Assembly (NCBI GenBank): GCA_030220185.1
Contig: JASPKZ010007283.1
Coordinates: 1,604,001 to 1,668,000 of the forward strand
Direction: 5' to 3'
Source of the DNA: Diploptera punctata
Lineage: Eukaryota > Arthropoda > Insecta > Blattodea > Blaberidae
Length of the DNA: 64,000 nt
The notes under the pieces are model-generated. The model searched no databases, had not been told where the DNA came from, and saw nothing but the letters and a program-made list of their open reading frames with translations. The translations under genes and the position numbers were made by a program. Positions 21,605 to 33,303 of the stretch are shown here, one piece after another. Within the stretch, counting starts at the first letter, position 1, and the number at the start of each line of letters is the position of its first letter.

Positions 21605-22260
21605 GTCATTTATCATAAGTAATGCCACGAGCGATTTCCAAATTATCGATAAATTCACGATTCAAGAAGTGAGAAGTGAATTTATCTAGAGAATTTGGAA
21701 ATTAAGAGTGGCATTTGTTAGGACTATTTAACGAATAAAATTAAGCTCTTTACTAAAAAAAATAATTATTTGAATATAGTTACCGGTGTTTTAAAATATT
21801 TATATAGTTAATGTAAACGGCGATGTTTGAAAACAAATTAGAAATGTGAGGTTATGTATATTCACTGCAACTCGATCATATTATTTATTGCCAAATAGGA
21901 TCGCAATATTGTAAGAATGCTCTCTAGTGGAGAAATAATGAAACACATCAAACTATTATAATCAACATTATAGGTTAATCATTTATATTTTGAATAAACA
22001 AGTCTGTGAAATCACTGAATCTATTCATTATTTGCTATATTGAATGTATTTGTTGGAGAAAAATAATGGTCTAACCTGTTCCGAATATTAAAGAAAGAGG
22101 AGCTTCCTTTATCACAAAAGCAGGGGCTGATAAAGAGAAATCGATAAAGAGCGAGGCGAAACACGACTGTCATTGGTTGTAAAACAGCATTCATTGAAAC
22201 GTGATTGGTCATTGACTAGCATTTGTGGCTTGAGTTAAATAGTCGAGGAAACTGATTTCG
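21605..22260 (+). mobile_element. MITE-like repeat R3, copy B (uninterrupted)
   Basis: The most complete copy. It has an outer hairpin whose arms pair AATGCCACGAGCGATTTCC with GGAAATTAAGAGTGGCATT around a loop, then about 500 bp ending near GAGTTAAATAGTC. GACTATTTAAC near 21724 and GTTAAATAGTC near 22237 are inverted matches. It provides the empty sites for both insertions in copy A. Confidence 0.8.
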
Positions 22261-22792
22261 TACAGAAAACATAATCTGCCTTGAATCTGAAGTAATTAAT
22301 ATTAATTGTTTTTTATCCGCCTAATTCATTGAGATACAATGTCTAAATAGAAACGCCGTAGGTATATTTATTGGAAGAAAATTGGAAATTGTAATAGTGA
22401 ACACTATAGAGTAACCTTCTGATTTGAAACACCCTTCAACTTAGATTTTCTTTGAAAGTTGAAGTTTTTTCTCACTCTCTTTTCTAGACGCGGACCTTAA
22501 TTTGATGCATTGGGGAATTAGATTTGCATTAAGGAGAGAAAGGATAATAAAAAGCCTCTCCTCTAAGCTGGCATTGTTCATTTAATTGAAGTCGGCAGCC
22601 TCTGAGTCCCCAGTTTGTCTTTCCAACTTCTCTCTTCTAACGCAATTTCTCCTATCAAAGAAATAGCATGAATTTTTAATATCTTAGCACCTACTGTTCT
22701 ATTTATCGCTTGAAATGGAGCTTTCAAAGCAAGCTGCTATTTGAATTATACAAGCTTTGTACCTTGCAATCATTTTACTATCTATATATAAA
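22261..22792. other. No gene recognised
   Basis: AT-rich spacer with no recognisable motif. Confidence 0.4.
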
Positions 22793-22930
22793 GATATATC
22801 CTGCGTATATAAGTATATGTATATATATACACACATACATATATACGCAGGATATATCTCGATGGTTTAGGGGTCGAGTTAAGTGCCTCTGGTTCTCAGG
22901 GTCGCGGGTTCAGTCGGTGGTCGACGAATT

Positions 22931-22935
<5 letters not shown>
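22793..22935 (+). repeat. Short palindrome followed by SINE family 1 head
   Basis: AGATATATCCTGCGTATATA at 22793 is matched in inverse by TATATACGCAGGATATATCT ending about 22860. Directly after comes a tRNA-like stretch (GATGGTTTAGGGGTCGAG, then GGGTCGCGGGTTCAGTC) resembling the promoter head of SINE family 1, cut off by the TAA microsatellite at 22933. Confidence 0.55.
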
Positions 22936-22989
<54 letters not shown>

Positions 22990-23306
22990 AATAATCACTC
23001 CATGGTATCTTTACCTTGTCGTGGTGGAGTGGCTTGCGTGCTTACATGATCCCAAGAGCTATGCCGGCGGTAGCATTGCTGCCGATAGGGTTACCCATGC
23101 CGGACTGGTCGAAGGTGATAAGCCAGAGGAAATAAGTACCTTGGTCGAAAGAGTGACGATCTTTCACCGTAAAAATACAACCGTCAAGAAATGCGGACAT
23201 GGGTTCTACTGGGGTAAAATTTTCCGGAGGTCAAATAGTCCCACATTCGGTTCTCCGGGTGGTGACTACTTCAGGGAACCCATGCCAAAGGCTCAAACAC
23301 AGGGAC

Positions 23307-24209
23307 ATGTTCCTAGGAACATGGAATGTTAGGACTTTATACAATAGCGGGGCACTAGAGATATTAACGCGGGAATTAGATAAATCGCCCTTGGATATAG
23401 TCGCTTTACAGGAAGTTAGGTGGCCAGAAGAAGGTAGTCAGGAATCAGGATGCTTTGCATTATACTATGGGGGTGCAGAAAGACCTGCATTTGGAACGGG
23501 TTTTTTAGTCAGAAGGAGGATCCTATCCGCTATCCGAGATATTAAGTTTGTTAGTGATAGGATATCATACATAATTCTAAAGGGTAAACGACATGATTTT
23601 ATAATTGTAAATGTACATGCCCCCACAGAAGATAAAGATGACAAGATCAAGGATGAGTTCTATGAAGAATTAGAATGCTTATTTGATAGCCTTTCACGAT
23701 ATCATATGAAAATTGTCTTAGGAGATTTTAATGCAAAAGTGGGGCGGGAAGATATATTCAAACCAACAATAGGCAAATTCAGTCTTCATGAAGATAGTAA
23801 CGACAACGGGGTTAGATTAGTTACATTTGCCACATCAAAGAATCTCATTGTTAAGAGCACAACATTTCAGCATAAGGATATTCATAAATACACCTGGACG
23901 TCCCCAGATGAAGAAACTCGGAACCAGATAGATCATGTATTAGTGGATAAACGCTGGCACAGTAGCGTCATTGATGTTAGATCAGTTAGAGGGACATACT
24001 GCAATTCGGACCATCATCTGGTCACAGTGAAAATCAGACAACGGCTATCGCTTATGAGAGGAACAAACGCTAAAGATGATTCTGTAAAATATGAATTAAA
24101 AAACTTGAAAAATGATGAAATGCGGCAAGAATACCAAATCAAAATTGCTAATAGATTTGAAGTACTGGAATCTTCAGATGGACAATGTGGCAAACGAAAA
24201 AGGGACTGA
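23307..24209 (+). CDS. RTE-A endonuclease part, second copy
   Basis: From the ATG at 23307 (MFLGTWNVRTL) the frame stays open for 301 codons and carries the same endonuclease motifs as the copy at 15158-16066: LQEVRW, VNVHAPTEDKDDK, LGDFNAKVG, NQIDHVLVDKRW and NSDHHLV. The frame is open upstream of this ATG as far as 23199, but the family start is the internal one. Differences from the other copy are scattered substitutions (for example YCNSDHH instead of DCNSDHH). The last residues (SSDGQCGKRKRD) diverge after a frameshift relative to the other copy, so it is cut off from the RT part. Confidence 0.88.
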   Translation: MFLGTWNVRTLYNSGALEILTRELDKSPLDIVALQEVRWPEEGSQESGCFALYYGGAERPAFGTGFLVRRRILSAIRDIKFVSDRISYIILKGKRHDFIIVNVHAPTEDKDDKIKDEFYEELECLFDSLSRYHMKIVLGDFNAKVGREDIFKPTIGKFSLHEDSNDNGVRLVTFATSKNLIVKSTTFQHKDIHKYTWTSPDEETRNQIDHVLVDKRWHSSVIDVRSVRGTYCNSDHHLVTVKIRQRLSLMRGTNAKDDSVKYELKNLKNDEMRQEYQIKIANRFEVLESSDGQCGKRKRD

Positions 24210-24394
24210 TATAAATAAAGGATACTAGTCTATAAGGGATACTATTAAATTGTCAGAATCAGAAAGCATTGGTTGTTTAAAAAATAGGCAAAACAAGAAA
24301 TGGATTGATGAGGAATGTGCCGACATTGTGAAGAAAAGAAAGCTAGCAAAAATGAAATGTTTTACACGAGCCAAATGAGGTAAATTTAGAGCAA

Positions 24395-26240
24395 TTGGGT
24401 AGTATTAGACGGGAAACCACCAAGTTACTGAAGAGTAAAAAGAGGGAATATCTGAGAGAGAAGATTAACGAACTTGAAATTAATGCAAAAAATAGGAACA
24501 TTACAGAATTATATCAGGGAACTAGTATAGAGAAGAAAGGGTTTCAGGCTAGAACAAACGTAATTCGGAATGAAAATGGGGATATGATTGCTGATTCCAG
24601 GAGTATATTAAATAGATGGAAAAGTTATTTTATTCAGCTATTAAATGTACATACAGAACAGGACATTGAGGAGGATAATTTACAGAAAGCAGAAATGCTA
24701 GTCGCAGAACCAAGTGCATTAGAGGTTAAAATGGCGATTGAAAAATTGAAGATGTATAAAGCATCAGGTTCAGATAAGATCCCCAGGAGAACTTTTAAAA
24801 TCAGGGGAGAAAAATTGATGGACAAGATACGCTGGTTGCTTAGTATTTTTTGGGAACAAGAAGCTCCTCCAGATGAATGGAAGGAATCAATTATCGTACC
24901 AATTTATAAAGAAAGGAGATAAAACTGATTGCAACAACTACAGGGGCATCTCATTACTTTCAACTTCGTACAAAATTCTAACAAATATATTAGTAAGCAA
25001 ACTTACTCCCTATATTGATGACATTCTAGTAGATCATCAATGTGCATTTAGATGAAACAGGTCTACAACAGAACAAATTTTTAGTATAAGACAGACTGTA
25101 GAAAAGAAATGGGAATATAATGATAGAGTACATCAACTATATGTAGACTTCAAAAAAGCACATGATTCAATTAAGAGGGAAATGTTGTATAGTATCCTGC
25201 TGGAGTTTTGAATTCCTAAAAAGTTAGTTAGACTTATACGAATGTGTCTAAATGACACAAAGCGTAGGATGCGTGTAGGCACACAGTTTTCGGACACTTT
25301 TAAAATCCAGAATGGGTTGAAGCAAGGAGATGCACTATCTCCTCTACTATTTAATTTTGAACTAAAGCATGCCATTAATTCTTTAGAGAATGAGGAAGGC
25401 TTACAACTCAATGGTATTAATAAGTTGTTAGTTTATGCTGATGATGTAGTATTATTGGCTGATAGCAATGAGATACTATAGGACAAAACACAGAACACTA
25501 TTGACTAACACTAAGAAATTAGGACTGGAAGTAAATATCAATAAAACTAAATATATGGTCACACGTAGAAATACATTATATAACGGAAATGGACAGCTAA
25601 TGGCAATGAGGGAAATTTTGAGGAAGTGGCTGAATTCAAATACCTAGGAACAATAATCACAAATAGGAATGAGATGCACAAAGAAATTAAACATAGGCTC
25701 AATTCTGGAAATGCATGCTATTATGCATTGCAGAGACTTTTGATGTCCCAACTCCTTTCAAAAAACGTTAAGCTGAAAATATATAAAACTATTATTCTAC
25801 CAGTTATATTATATGGGTGCGAAACATGGACTCTTACTTTAAGGGAGGAAAGGAGATTACAAGTATTTGAGAATAAAGTACTTAGGAAGATTTTTGGACC
25901 AAAGAGAGATGAACAGACAGGTGAATGGAGAAGACTACATAACAATGAACTACATGGTCTTTATAGGAAGCCAGATATAATAAGAACAGTTAAGTCTCGT
26001 AGACTGCGATGGGCAGGACATGTTGCACGTATGGGGAATGAAAGACTTGCATGGAAGCTTCTTGTAGGAAAGCCAGAGGGAAAACGCCCAATTGGTAGAC
26101 CAAGAATGAGGTGGGAGAACAACATTAACTATGATTTGAGAGAAGTAGGTTATACAGGGAATGATTGGAAAGCATTAGCTCAGGATAGGGATGTATGGAG
26201 AGCTTATGTCCGCGCGGCCATGAACCTAGGGGTTCGATAG
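24395..26240 (+). pseudogene. RTE-A reverse transcriptase, broken copy
   Basis: The RT homology is spread over at least four frames: 24395-24922 (GSIRRETTKLLKSKKRE to WKESIIVPIYKERR), 24873-25055 (GDKTDCNNYRGISLLST), 25242-25481 (LKQGDALSPLLFNFELKHA, LLVYADDVVLLADS) and 25626-26240 (AEFKYLGTIITNRNE through RLRWAGHVARMGNE to the normal C-terminus). Breaks include a shift at about 24905 after PIYK, a stop after QCAFR at 25053, stops around 25210 and 25480, and a shift near 25610. YADD and the LKQGD block are still present. It cannot make a full polymerase. Confidence 0.88.
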
Positions 26241-26260
26241 TGCCATTGAGTAAGTAAGTA

Positions 26261-26560
26261 AGTAATAATAATAATAATGCTTGATTTAGTTGGCAGAGTT
26301 AAGGCCATAAGGCCTTCTCTTCCACTCAACCAGCGAATAGTAGAATTATACAAAAATTACGTACATATTACAATTTTAAGATATTTTTAAAATACAGACT
26401 AAACAAAATACAATGATGATGTGATCTAATACTAGCTAATACTAACAAAAACATAGAATATAATAAAATTAAAATTATATAAAACAAAGTACGTAGCTTC
26501 CTAGATGATTATTAATGGGATGCTCTATATAGTTGTTATGCAGTTAATGTTATCAGTCCC
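26261..26560 (-). mobile_element. LINE 3' end with ATT tail (family with GGCCTTATGGCC end)
   Basis: On the minus strand, TGGAAGAGAAGGCCTTATGG leads to CTTAACTCTGCCAAC and then an ATT tail, the same 3' end as at 52832-53430. RTE-A at 22997 inserted into this tail. The remaining sequence to 26560 is AT-rich and not recognisably coding. Confidence 0.6.
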
Positions 26561-26561
26561 C

Positions 26562-26810
26562 CGAGAGTGGTTTTAAGCCGTGGGTACCAAGATTGAAGAT
26601 TTTCGGGAAGTAAAATACACCTGAAGTTTAAATAGAGATTCCGACCAAAATGTAATCGGATTTTCCCATCCAACTAATAGACCCGACCTTAATTGGTTAG
26701 TATGTGCCTGTTCGAGGAGATAACTACTTGTCACACGCTGATATCTAAGTGAATTAACTTGGTTAAGAAATTCCCGCAAGGGTAGTATCATTGCCCGAAT
26801 TATATATTGT
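26562..26810 (+). mobile_element. SINE family 1 body fragment (headless)
   Basis: TTTTAAGCCGTGGGTACC, AAGATTTTCGGGAAG and TTAACTTGGTTAAGAAATTC align in order with the bodies of the copies at 484-870 and 48411-48820. The tRNA-like head is absent. Confidence 0.65.
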
Positions 26811-26814
26811 AATG

Positions 26815-27480
26815 GACAGCTAATGGCAAATGAAGGAAATTTTGAGGAACTGGCTGAATTCAAATACCTAGGAACAATAATCACAAATAGGAATGAGATG
26901 CACAAAGAAATTAAACATAGGCTCAATTCTGGAAATGCGTGCTATTATGCATTGCAGAGACTCTTGTCGTCCCAACTCCTTTCCAAAAACGTTAAACTGA
27001 AAATATATAAAACTATTATTATACCAGTTATATTGCACGGATGAATAACATGGGCTCTTAATTTAAGGGAGGAAACAAAATTACGAGTATTTGAGAATAA
27101 AGTTCTTGGGAAATTTTTTGGACTAAAGAGAGATGAACAGATATATGAATGGAGAAGACTACTTAACAATGAACTACATGCTCTTTATAGGAAGCCAGAT
27201 ATAATAAGAGTAATTAAGTCTCGTAGACTGCGATGGGCAAGACATGTGGCACGAATGGGAAATGAAAGAGGTGTATGGAAGCTTCTTATAGGAAAACCAG
27301 AAGGAAAACGTGGTAGACAATGAATGAGGTAGGATAATAGCATTAAATATGATTTGAGGGATGTAGATTATACAGGGAATGATTGGAAAACATTAGCTCA
27401 GGACACGGATGTATGGAGAGCTTATGTCCGCGCGGCCATGAACCTACGTGTTCGATAGTGCCAGTGAGTGAGTTAGTTAA
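26815..27480 (+). mobile_element. RTE-A 3' fragment
   Basis: It starts in the RT thumb (MANEGNFEELAEFKYLG at 26823) and runs to the 3' end (GTTCGATAGTGCCAGTGAGT at about 27455). A stop after VILHG and further changes make it non-coding. Its final 50 bp belong to the left arm of the inverted duplication at 27432-27787. Confidence 0.85.
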
Positions 27481-27787
27481 TTAGTAGCATCATTGCCACG
27501 GTTGGATTTGTACGGATATATAATATATAAAATATTTGCACTGTGAATCAGAGTGGCGAAGAGGCATCGCGCTAACGTATAAAGTTATGTCGGTTATTTT
27601 ATATTTTCATGTTATATGTATATATAACCGAGATAACTTTATACGTTAGCGCAATGCCTCTTCGCCACTCTGATTCACAGAGCAAATATTTTATATATTA
27701 TATATCCGTACATATCCAACTGTGGCAATGATGCTACTAACTAACTAACTCACTCACTGGCACTATCGAACCCGTAAGTTCATGGCC
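27432..27787. repeat. Inverted duplication, 166-bp arms
   Basis: The left arm 27432-27597 contains the RTE-A 3' end plus 120 bp of flank. The right arm 27622-27787 is its reverse complement, at roughly 94 percent by eye, separated by a 24-bp AT loop. Because the arms include both element end and flanking DNA, this is a duplication of a junction and not an insertion of a palindromic element. Confidence 0.88.
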
Positions 27788-28262
27788 ACATTTTCATGCT
27801 ATCCTTTGCAGCTGTACTAGGCAATTGTAAGTGTGGTAGCTTCCCGTTGCTTTCCACACCGATGAATGATGATGATGATAATAAAAAGGATGATTTTCGG
27901 GGACAGTTGGGCCCTATGCTTCCTGACATTTGTCTTACAGGTGAAGAAAATCCCCGGAAAAGAAAAAAAAAACATTTTCATGCTATGCTTGCTGCTTTAC
28001 TAGGGAATTGTAGGTGTGGTAGCTTCCCGTTGCTTTCCACACCGGTGAAGGATGATGATGATGATAATGATAAGGATGATGATGATGGCCATATGATTTC
28101 GGGGACCATTTGGGCCTTAAAGATTTTCTGACATTTGTTTCACAGGTGAGGAAAAACCCCGATAGAAACCTCACCCAGAAAAACTGCCCCGACCGGGGGA
28201 TCGAACCCGGGCTCGCTGCGTGACAAGGCAGCACGCTACCTCGAGACCACAGCGGTGGACAC
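27788..28262 (-). mobile_element. SINE family 2 (tRNA-Asp-like), with partial second unit
   Basis: The minus strand begins at about 28260 with CGCTGTGGTCTCGAGGTAGC (A box) and CCCGGGTTCGATCCCCCGG (B box), around a CCTTGTCACGCAG anticodon-like loop resembling tRNA-Asp(GTC). The body includes ACATTTGTCTTACAGGTGA-type and CACCGGTGTGGAAAGCAACG blocks and a GAT-rich part. The 3' half is repeated once more at 27788-27965. Confidence 0.82.
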
Positions 28263-28315
28263 AGAGTGTTCCAAAATACTGGATGGGGTTTCAAAGTTAT
28301 TTAATTTCGCTTACA

Positions 28316-28317
<2 letters not shown>

Positions 28318-28347
<30 letters not shown>
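28318..28347. repeat. TA microsatellite
   Basis: About 15 TA units, between SINE family 2 and the mariner-like fragment. Confidence 0.9.
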
Positions 28348-28349
<2 letters not shown>

Positions 28350-28377
28350 AACAAAAGTTACATGGGATTAAAAAGAA

Positions 28378-28640
28378 ACTCTTAGAGTTTTCATAACATA
28401 CTTTGTAAGTGTTTGATGTGAGCACCTTTCGTCACAAGACACGCATCTAGCCGATAGTAGAATTCCTCCCAGACATGGTCAGCATTTGGAGTAATGGATT
28501 CAACAGCAGCAACAATCCTTCTTCTGAAGTGTGGAAGATCGACGGAAGTGGTAGTACGTACACATGGTCCTTCACATACTCCGACAGGAAGAAATCACAA
28601 AAGACCGTGGAGGGTATAAGAATTAATCATGTCATCCGGA
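28378..28640 (-). pseudogene. Mariner-like transposase, C-terminal fragment
   Basis: The minus strand reads CDFFLSEYVKDHVYV, then after a shift DLPHFRRRIVAAVESI, PNADHVWEEFYYRLDACLVT and GAHIKHLQSML, stop. CDFFL-x-x-YVKD is the region just after the last catalytic aspartate of mariner-type transposases, and the rest is their usual C-terminus. The catalytic core is missing and no terminal repeats were found. Confidence 0.7.
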
Positions 28641-30130
28641 CCGACGCGTCATTAATGTTCATGGACGTCCTGGTGTTTTCCTTTTAGAGATATATCTAGT
28701 TGTTTCTAACTGTTTATATCATCGACGGATAATTTTATATGTCGCAGGATCAATTCCAAATTGCCGTCGGAAAGTTTGCTGCACTACAATAATGGAACCA
28801 GACCTCGCAAATGGGGCAGTACGTTATGGCTGGTAGTAATGTCACTAAATTCGCTGTTTTAATTATTGTGAATTGTTGTTAATAGTTGATATTCTACCTC
28901 AGTAGCTAGTCGGTTCCTGTTTCCGGGTGAGCGCTGAGATTCCTATCTGTATAGGGTTCGGAAGGAGAAATGAGTGGAAAGTAGACAGTAGCTAATTATT
29001 TAAATTGTTTTATTTTTCATCTCTGCCACTTGACTGCACTTTACACTGTAAAGATAAAACTTTTTTGTCCCTAGCCTTCGATATTTTTACTAATGAGTAG
29101 TAGCAAATTACTTATGAATTTGAGAAATTTTCTCTAAATCCGTAATCGTTGTTACAAGAGATTTTAACCATATAATTTAGATCTTCTTCCTACGAAATGT
29201 TGAGTATATCTCCGTTAATTTGTCCTCATGAGTTTCGTATCGAAGTCAGGACCGTTTATTCCCATATATGGTCGTACACGTTAACTCTGATTTTGATTGG
29301 TTAGAATATTCAATGACATATCTTCTAAGGGTGTAAATATTTTATTTAAGCTCCCACCTACATTTGTAATTTTATTCTCACGGCTAGGGAACGTGTTTAC
29401 CAGTTTGCGCTTTCCGCGATTGTAAATTTTGGAGTTTGACGTTTTCTCCCAAACGTGATTCTTCAAGCTAGACTCAGCTTAAGGATTTCAGTTCTAATTT
29501 GAGGGGTTACATATTTATGACTTCTTTTATTTAGGGTTTTTCTTGCCGCTCCATGTGGGAAATTTTTCCAATAATATGTATACTTTATTTACTTTTTATA
29601 GTATATTCAGTTCATTCTTTGTTTATTCATTAATCGTATTTCTTAATCACTACACTAGATTAGGGCCGTATATTATTCGCTACACAAATTGCAACACACA
29701 GAATGACTTTTATACAGGAATCGCTATTTTCACAAATTTTACGTTGACGACGTAATAATGACAAGAGACAAATTACTGCATACAGGATAGGAAACTTCCA
29801 CAGCTTTTCTTTCATTATAGGAAATCAAAATAAAACAATAATAGTAGGAAAACATTGAAGTTTCTCCTGAAACTAGCAGGTAACACAGTAGCCGCATTCT
29901 GTGTTGTCCATCTTGTTTATTTTGACTTTGATTCACATAAAAACACCAGATACGATTTGAAACACAATGTTATCAATATAAATACACGTCAGTACTTGGA
30001 ATGATCACGAAGAACGTAACTTATATCAATAACACAAAAATATACTTATACTCGCTAAACAATATCTTAATTCCACCACATATATCGGCAATGTTATATT
30101 TATAGAAGAAGTTAAGTAAAATAAACGAAG
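28641..30130. other. No gene recognised
   Basis: AT-rich sequence with only short, motif-free open frames on both strands. Confidence 0.4.
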
Positions 30131-30139
30131 AAAGAATGA

Positions 30140-30300
30140 AAAAAAAAATTACTTCTAGAATGGTAGAAGAAGAAGAGGACGACCAGAAATAAAGTGTATA
30201 CAAAGATTGAACGATGGAAACTGGAATGATAGGGAAATGTTGATGAGAATTACAGTAGATTAATTAGGCGCAGCAAGATTATGTGAATTCAGGTAAGCAA
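30140..30300 (+). mobile_element. LINE C-terminal tail fragment
   Basis: The translation reads GRRRGRPEIKCIQRLNDG then NWNDREMLMRI, resembling the basic GRP-type tail of RTE-like polymerases. It is short and without upstream RT sequence. Confidence 0.4.
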
Positions 30301-30309
30301 ACAATATTA

Positions 30310-30816
30310 CTGATATTTGTCCTATTATTAATATTATTGTTATTGTTATTATTATTATTATTAATATCTGTCGTGGATGCAAGAAATAAGAACTGGAATT
30401 AGAAAAAGAGAACTAGGAAGACATGGAGTCGATGGGTAGAGACGAGTGGAGAAGAAAAATGAAACTTTAGGCACATAAAGATGTATATAAATAAAATTAA
30501 TTATGTTATTATTATTATTACTTATTTAGTTTCTTCAATGTTTTGAGTTTAGCGTTAGCCCTCCTTCGTTAGGAGTTTCTAGACCAACCAAATTTACTTT
30601 CGGTTATGAGTAGCATACTGGCACAATAATACATCTATTATGTAAACTATGATATTACATTGACGATGAAGAGTATTAATTTTATTATTATTATTGTTAT
30701 TATTATTATTATCACTATTATTATTATTATTATTATGACACTATTCATAAAGTTATAACTACGGTATTATTAATATTAGACCATTATTATTCATATTATT
30801 ATTAATATTTTATTAC

Positions 30817-30883
<67 letters not shown>

Positions 30884-31140
30884 CTATTGTAATTATTACA
30901 CAGTTCTACAAAAAAAAACTTTTTGTTGCCCTGGATATCTTAGCGAATTTCTATGTTTTCAAATGCACAGTTTACGAATTCATGAAAGTGCTGAATCTGC
31001 TCTAGTTTTATAATTTTTGCGTATCTTATGTCTTAAACCGTAAACGGCTTGTTACTAACAAAATGTATGTTTTCGGTCATGATTTGATTTCTGCGCACTT
31101 TTTTCGCGTATACAAACATCACGTGATCCCCACACATCGG
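30310..31140. repeat. Cluster of TTA/ATT microsatellites in AT-rich DNA
   Basis: Long TTA/ATT runs at about 30340-30362, 30680-30740 and 30800-30885, with AT-rich unique sequence between. No coding motif. Confidence 0.85.
30355..30510 (+). mobile_element. LINE 3' end fragment, same family as 61395-61500
   Basis: GTGGAGAAGAAAAATGAAAC, then TTTAGGCACATAAAGATG, matches the 3' end at 61440-61480, where the peptide reads DEWRRKIKL before the stop. Followed by TTA repeats. Confidence 0.5.
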
Positions 31141-31179
31141 TCGTGATCTCAGTTATTTGACAAAATTAAAGTACTCACG

Positions 31180-31690
31180 ACGTGCATCTGGATATGATAA
31201 AACAATTCGTCAAAGCGTTGGACAAGGAAGGAGAATGTTTCAAATACATTTGTAAAAAATTTCCTAAGCTCAGTATATAAAAGTTAAAAGGCGGAGTATT
31301 TGATGGTCCCCAAATTCGGTAATTGAAGAAAGATGCAAATTTTATCAAAGTTATGACTGTTCCGGAAAGTGAAGTTTGGAAGGGTTTTGTATTGGTAGTA
31401 GAAAGTTTCCCAGGTAACTATAAAGCACCAAATTATAAAGAAATTGTGCAAAATATGTTGACAAGCTTCAAAATTCTGGGAGCAAATATGAGTATAAAGT
31501 TACACTTTCTGCACAGTCACCTGGATAGAATTCCGGATAATTTAGGAAATTATAGTGACGAACAGGGAGAGCGCTTTCACCAGGATCTAAAAGTAATGGA
31601 GGAAAGGTATCAGGGTAGATGGGACCGTCACATAATGGCAGATTGCTGCTAGTCTTTCAAAAGAGATTGTCCCTAAAACATTACAGAAGA
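31180..31690 (+). pseudogene. TE-derived arthropod protein family with DYCW motif, second copy
   Basis: The frame reads MIKQFVKALDKEGECFKYIC, LKGGVFDGPQIR, then (31323 on) MKKDANFIKVMTVPESEVWK, NYKEIVQNMLTSFK, KLHFLHSHLDRIPDNLGN, YSDEQGERFHQDLKVMEERY and WDRHIMADCC. In-frame stops follow LSI, PQIR and DCC, and DYCW has become DCC-stop. It covers the C-terminal half of the same unnamed family as 16690-17265 and retains the middle lost there. Function unknown to me; the pattern of many broken copies suggests a mobile-element origin. Confidence 0.68.
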
Positions 31691-31699
31691 ATGTCTTAT

Positions 31700-32870
31700 A
31701 AAAGGCGTTTCACTGAAGTATAACATGGGTTTTCGACATTTTCCTTCTATTTACGTCAGTGCATACTAATGTTTTTTAAAAAAACAATTGACATTAAAAT
31801 ACATCTGTTATATTTTTTCCTATTTTTGTAGTGTAAAATGAAAATATAGATTAAAAAAAACAGAGCAAATCTTCCAAAATCATTGATAGGTTCATGAATT
31901 GTGAACATAAATATATCCGAAATGAATCTTGTATCAAGGGCAACAAAACCACTGTTGACCAGTGTTACCATTTTTAAAAGTCCCATTTCGATGGTAAAAT
32001 CGTCTCCTTTAATATCACTGTTTATTTATTTGAAACAGTTGTAAATTTTTACGAAGTCTGAGTCGCCTTTCGATCTCCAATTCCCTATCAGGAGAATAAG
32101 GGTTTTAACTTTGTCTGACAGCTATCCTTTAATCTGTCCATTAAGATAAACTATTGTAGTAGTTAATCTACTGCCGGATTAGCTCTAGGGTTACAGGCGA
32201 ATGCAATTCTTTAGATATAATGTGGAAATTAGACTAATTCCACAATGTCACATGAATAATCTTGAATATTTCATATTGAAGTCGTTTTACTACTGGATCC
32301 AAATGGCTGTGTTATTGAATTCTATTCTGGAAACAACGGTAATGCAAATTTAATTGTTTTATCAAATATTACATTTTAAAATATGTAGATCTGGTTCTGA
32401 GCAAACAGCTGTCAGCTGAGAACAGAAGTGAGTGATTTTAAATTGCGAAAATAGCGGAATTAGAAAAGGATTTAGAAAATGTGGAGTAGAATTTAAAGTT
32501 AGGAATCTAATATAAAATTCCGGCAACATTGTGAGGAAAATTTAAATAGTTGCACATAGCTGGAAGCACCATGTATGAGATTGACGTTTGTAGAGGAGGC
32601 TTGAAGGAGTTCTGAAGTCAAATCCCTGGACAATTTCCAAGTGAAAGCGCGATGGAAGTGACATGGAGTGTCAGATTCTGTTCTCTTTGAAGAGTGAGTC
32701 TACACTCTGATCACAAAACTCGTTCACACAAAAATCTATTAGTTACACGTCCATTCAATAACATCACAATCTTCTTCTACAACTCGTCTACTCCACTCCA
32801 TTCTAAAAAAAATCACCAGTTTTGAAAACAAATTCCTTCATCCACGTTACATAATTCAAACGTGTTAGAG
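31700..32870. other. No gene recognised
   Basis: AT-rich, short open frames only, no repeat or motif recognised. Confidence 0.4.
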
Positions 32871-32878
32871 TTAATTTA

Positions 32879-32879
<1 letters not shown>

Positions 32880-32959
<80 letters not shown>

Positions 32960-33223
32960 GTTTAAAATGGTATGGACACCTTTTAAGAATGGAAGAAGAG
33001 AGAATACCAAAGAAGATTCTTAACTTGAAAGCTAATGGAAGAAGTGGAAGAGGCAGGCCTAGATAACGATGGATGGATGAAGAGAAGTATGGGAACTAGA
33101 GATTTGAGGGAAGAAAATGTTTTAGACAGAAACCTTTGGCGACAAATCACTTTGGATTGAAGGAGAAACACTATATTGTGGAATATTCCTTTATAAAAAT
33201 ATTATTACTACTATTACTATTAC

Positions 33224-33285
<62 letters not shown>

Positions 33286-33300
33286 CAGTGGTATATACAA
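32880..33300 (+). mobile_element. LINE tail fragment between TTA microsatellites
   Basis: Between TTA runs at 32880-32960 and 33207-33285, the plus strand (32970-33165) reads WYGHLLRMEEERIPKKILN, GRSGRGRPR, stop, RWMDE and, shifted, GTRDLREENVLDRNLWR. This is the C-terminal tail of another RTE-like family (WxGHxxRM...GRPR..WMDG type). Confidence 0.6.
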
Positions 33301-33303
33301 ATA

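Larger units (their letters stand above)
22997..26260 (+). mobile_element. Long RTE-A copy, coding-defective
   Basis: It runs from the 5' start TCCATGGTATCTTTACC to the 3' TAAG tail at about 26245-26260, the same length as the minus-strand copy at 13111-16377 and highly similar to it. It is flanked by TAA repeats on both sides (22933-22996 and 26261-26277). The endonuclease frame is intact; the RT half is broken by several shifts and stops. Confidence 0.92.

Noticed and set aside
28187..28260. Candidate tRNA-Asp gene
   Set aside because: It is the head of SINE family 2: acceptor pairing is poor and the SINE body follows directly.
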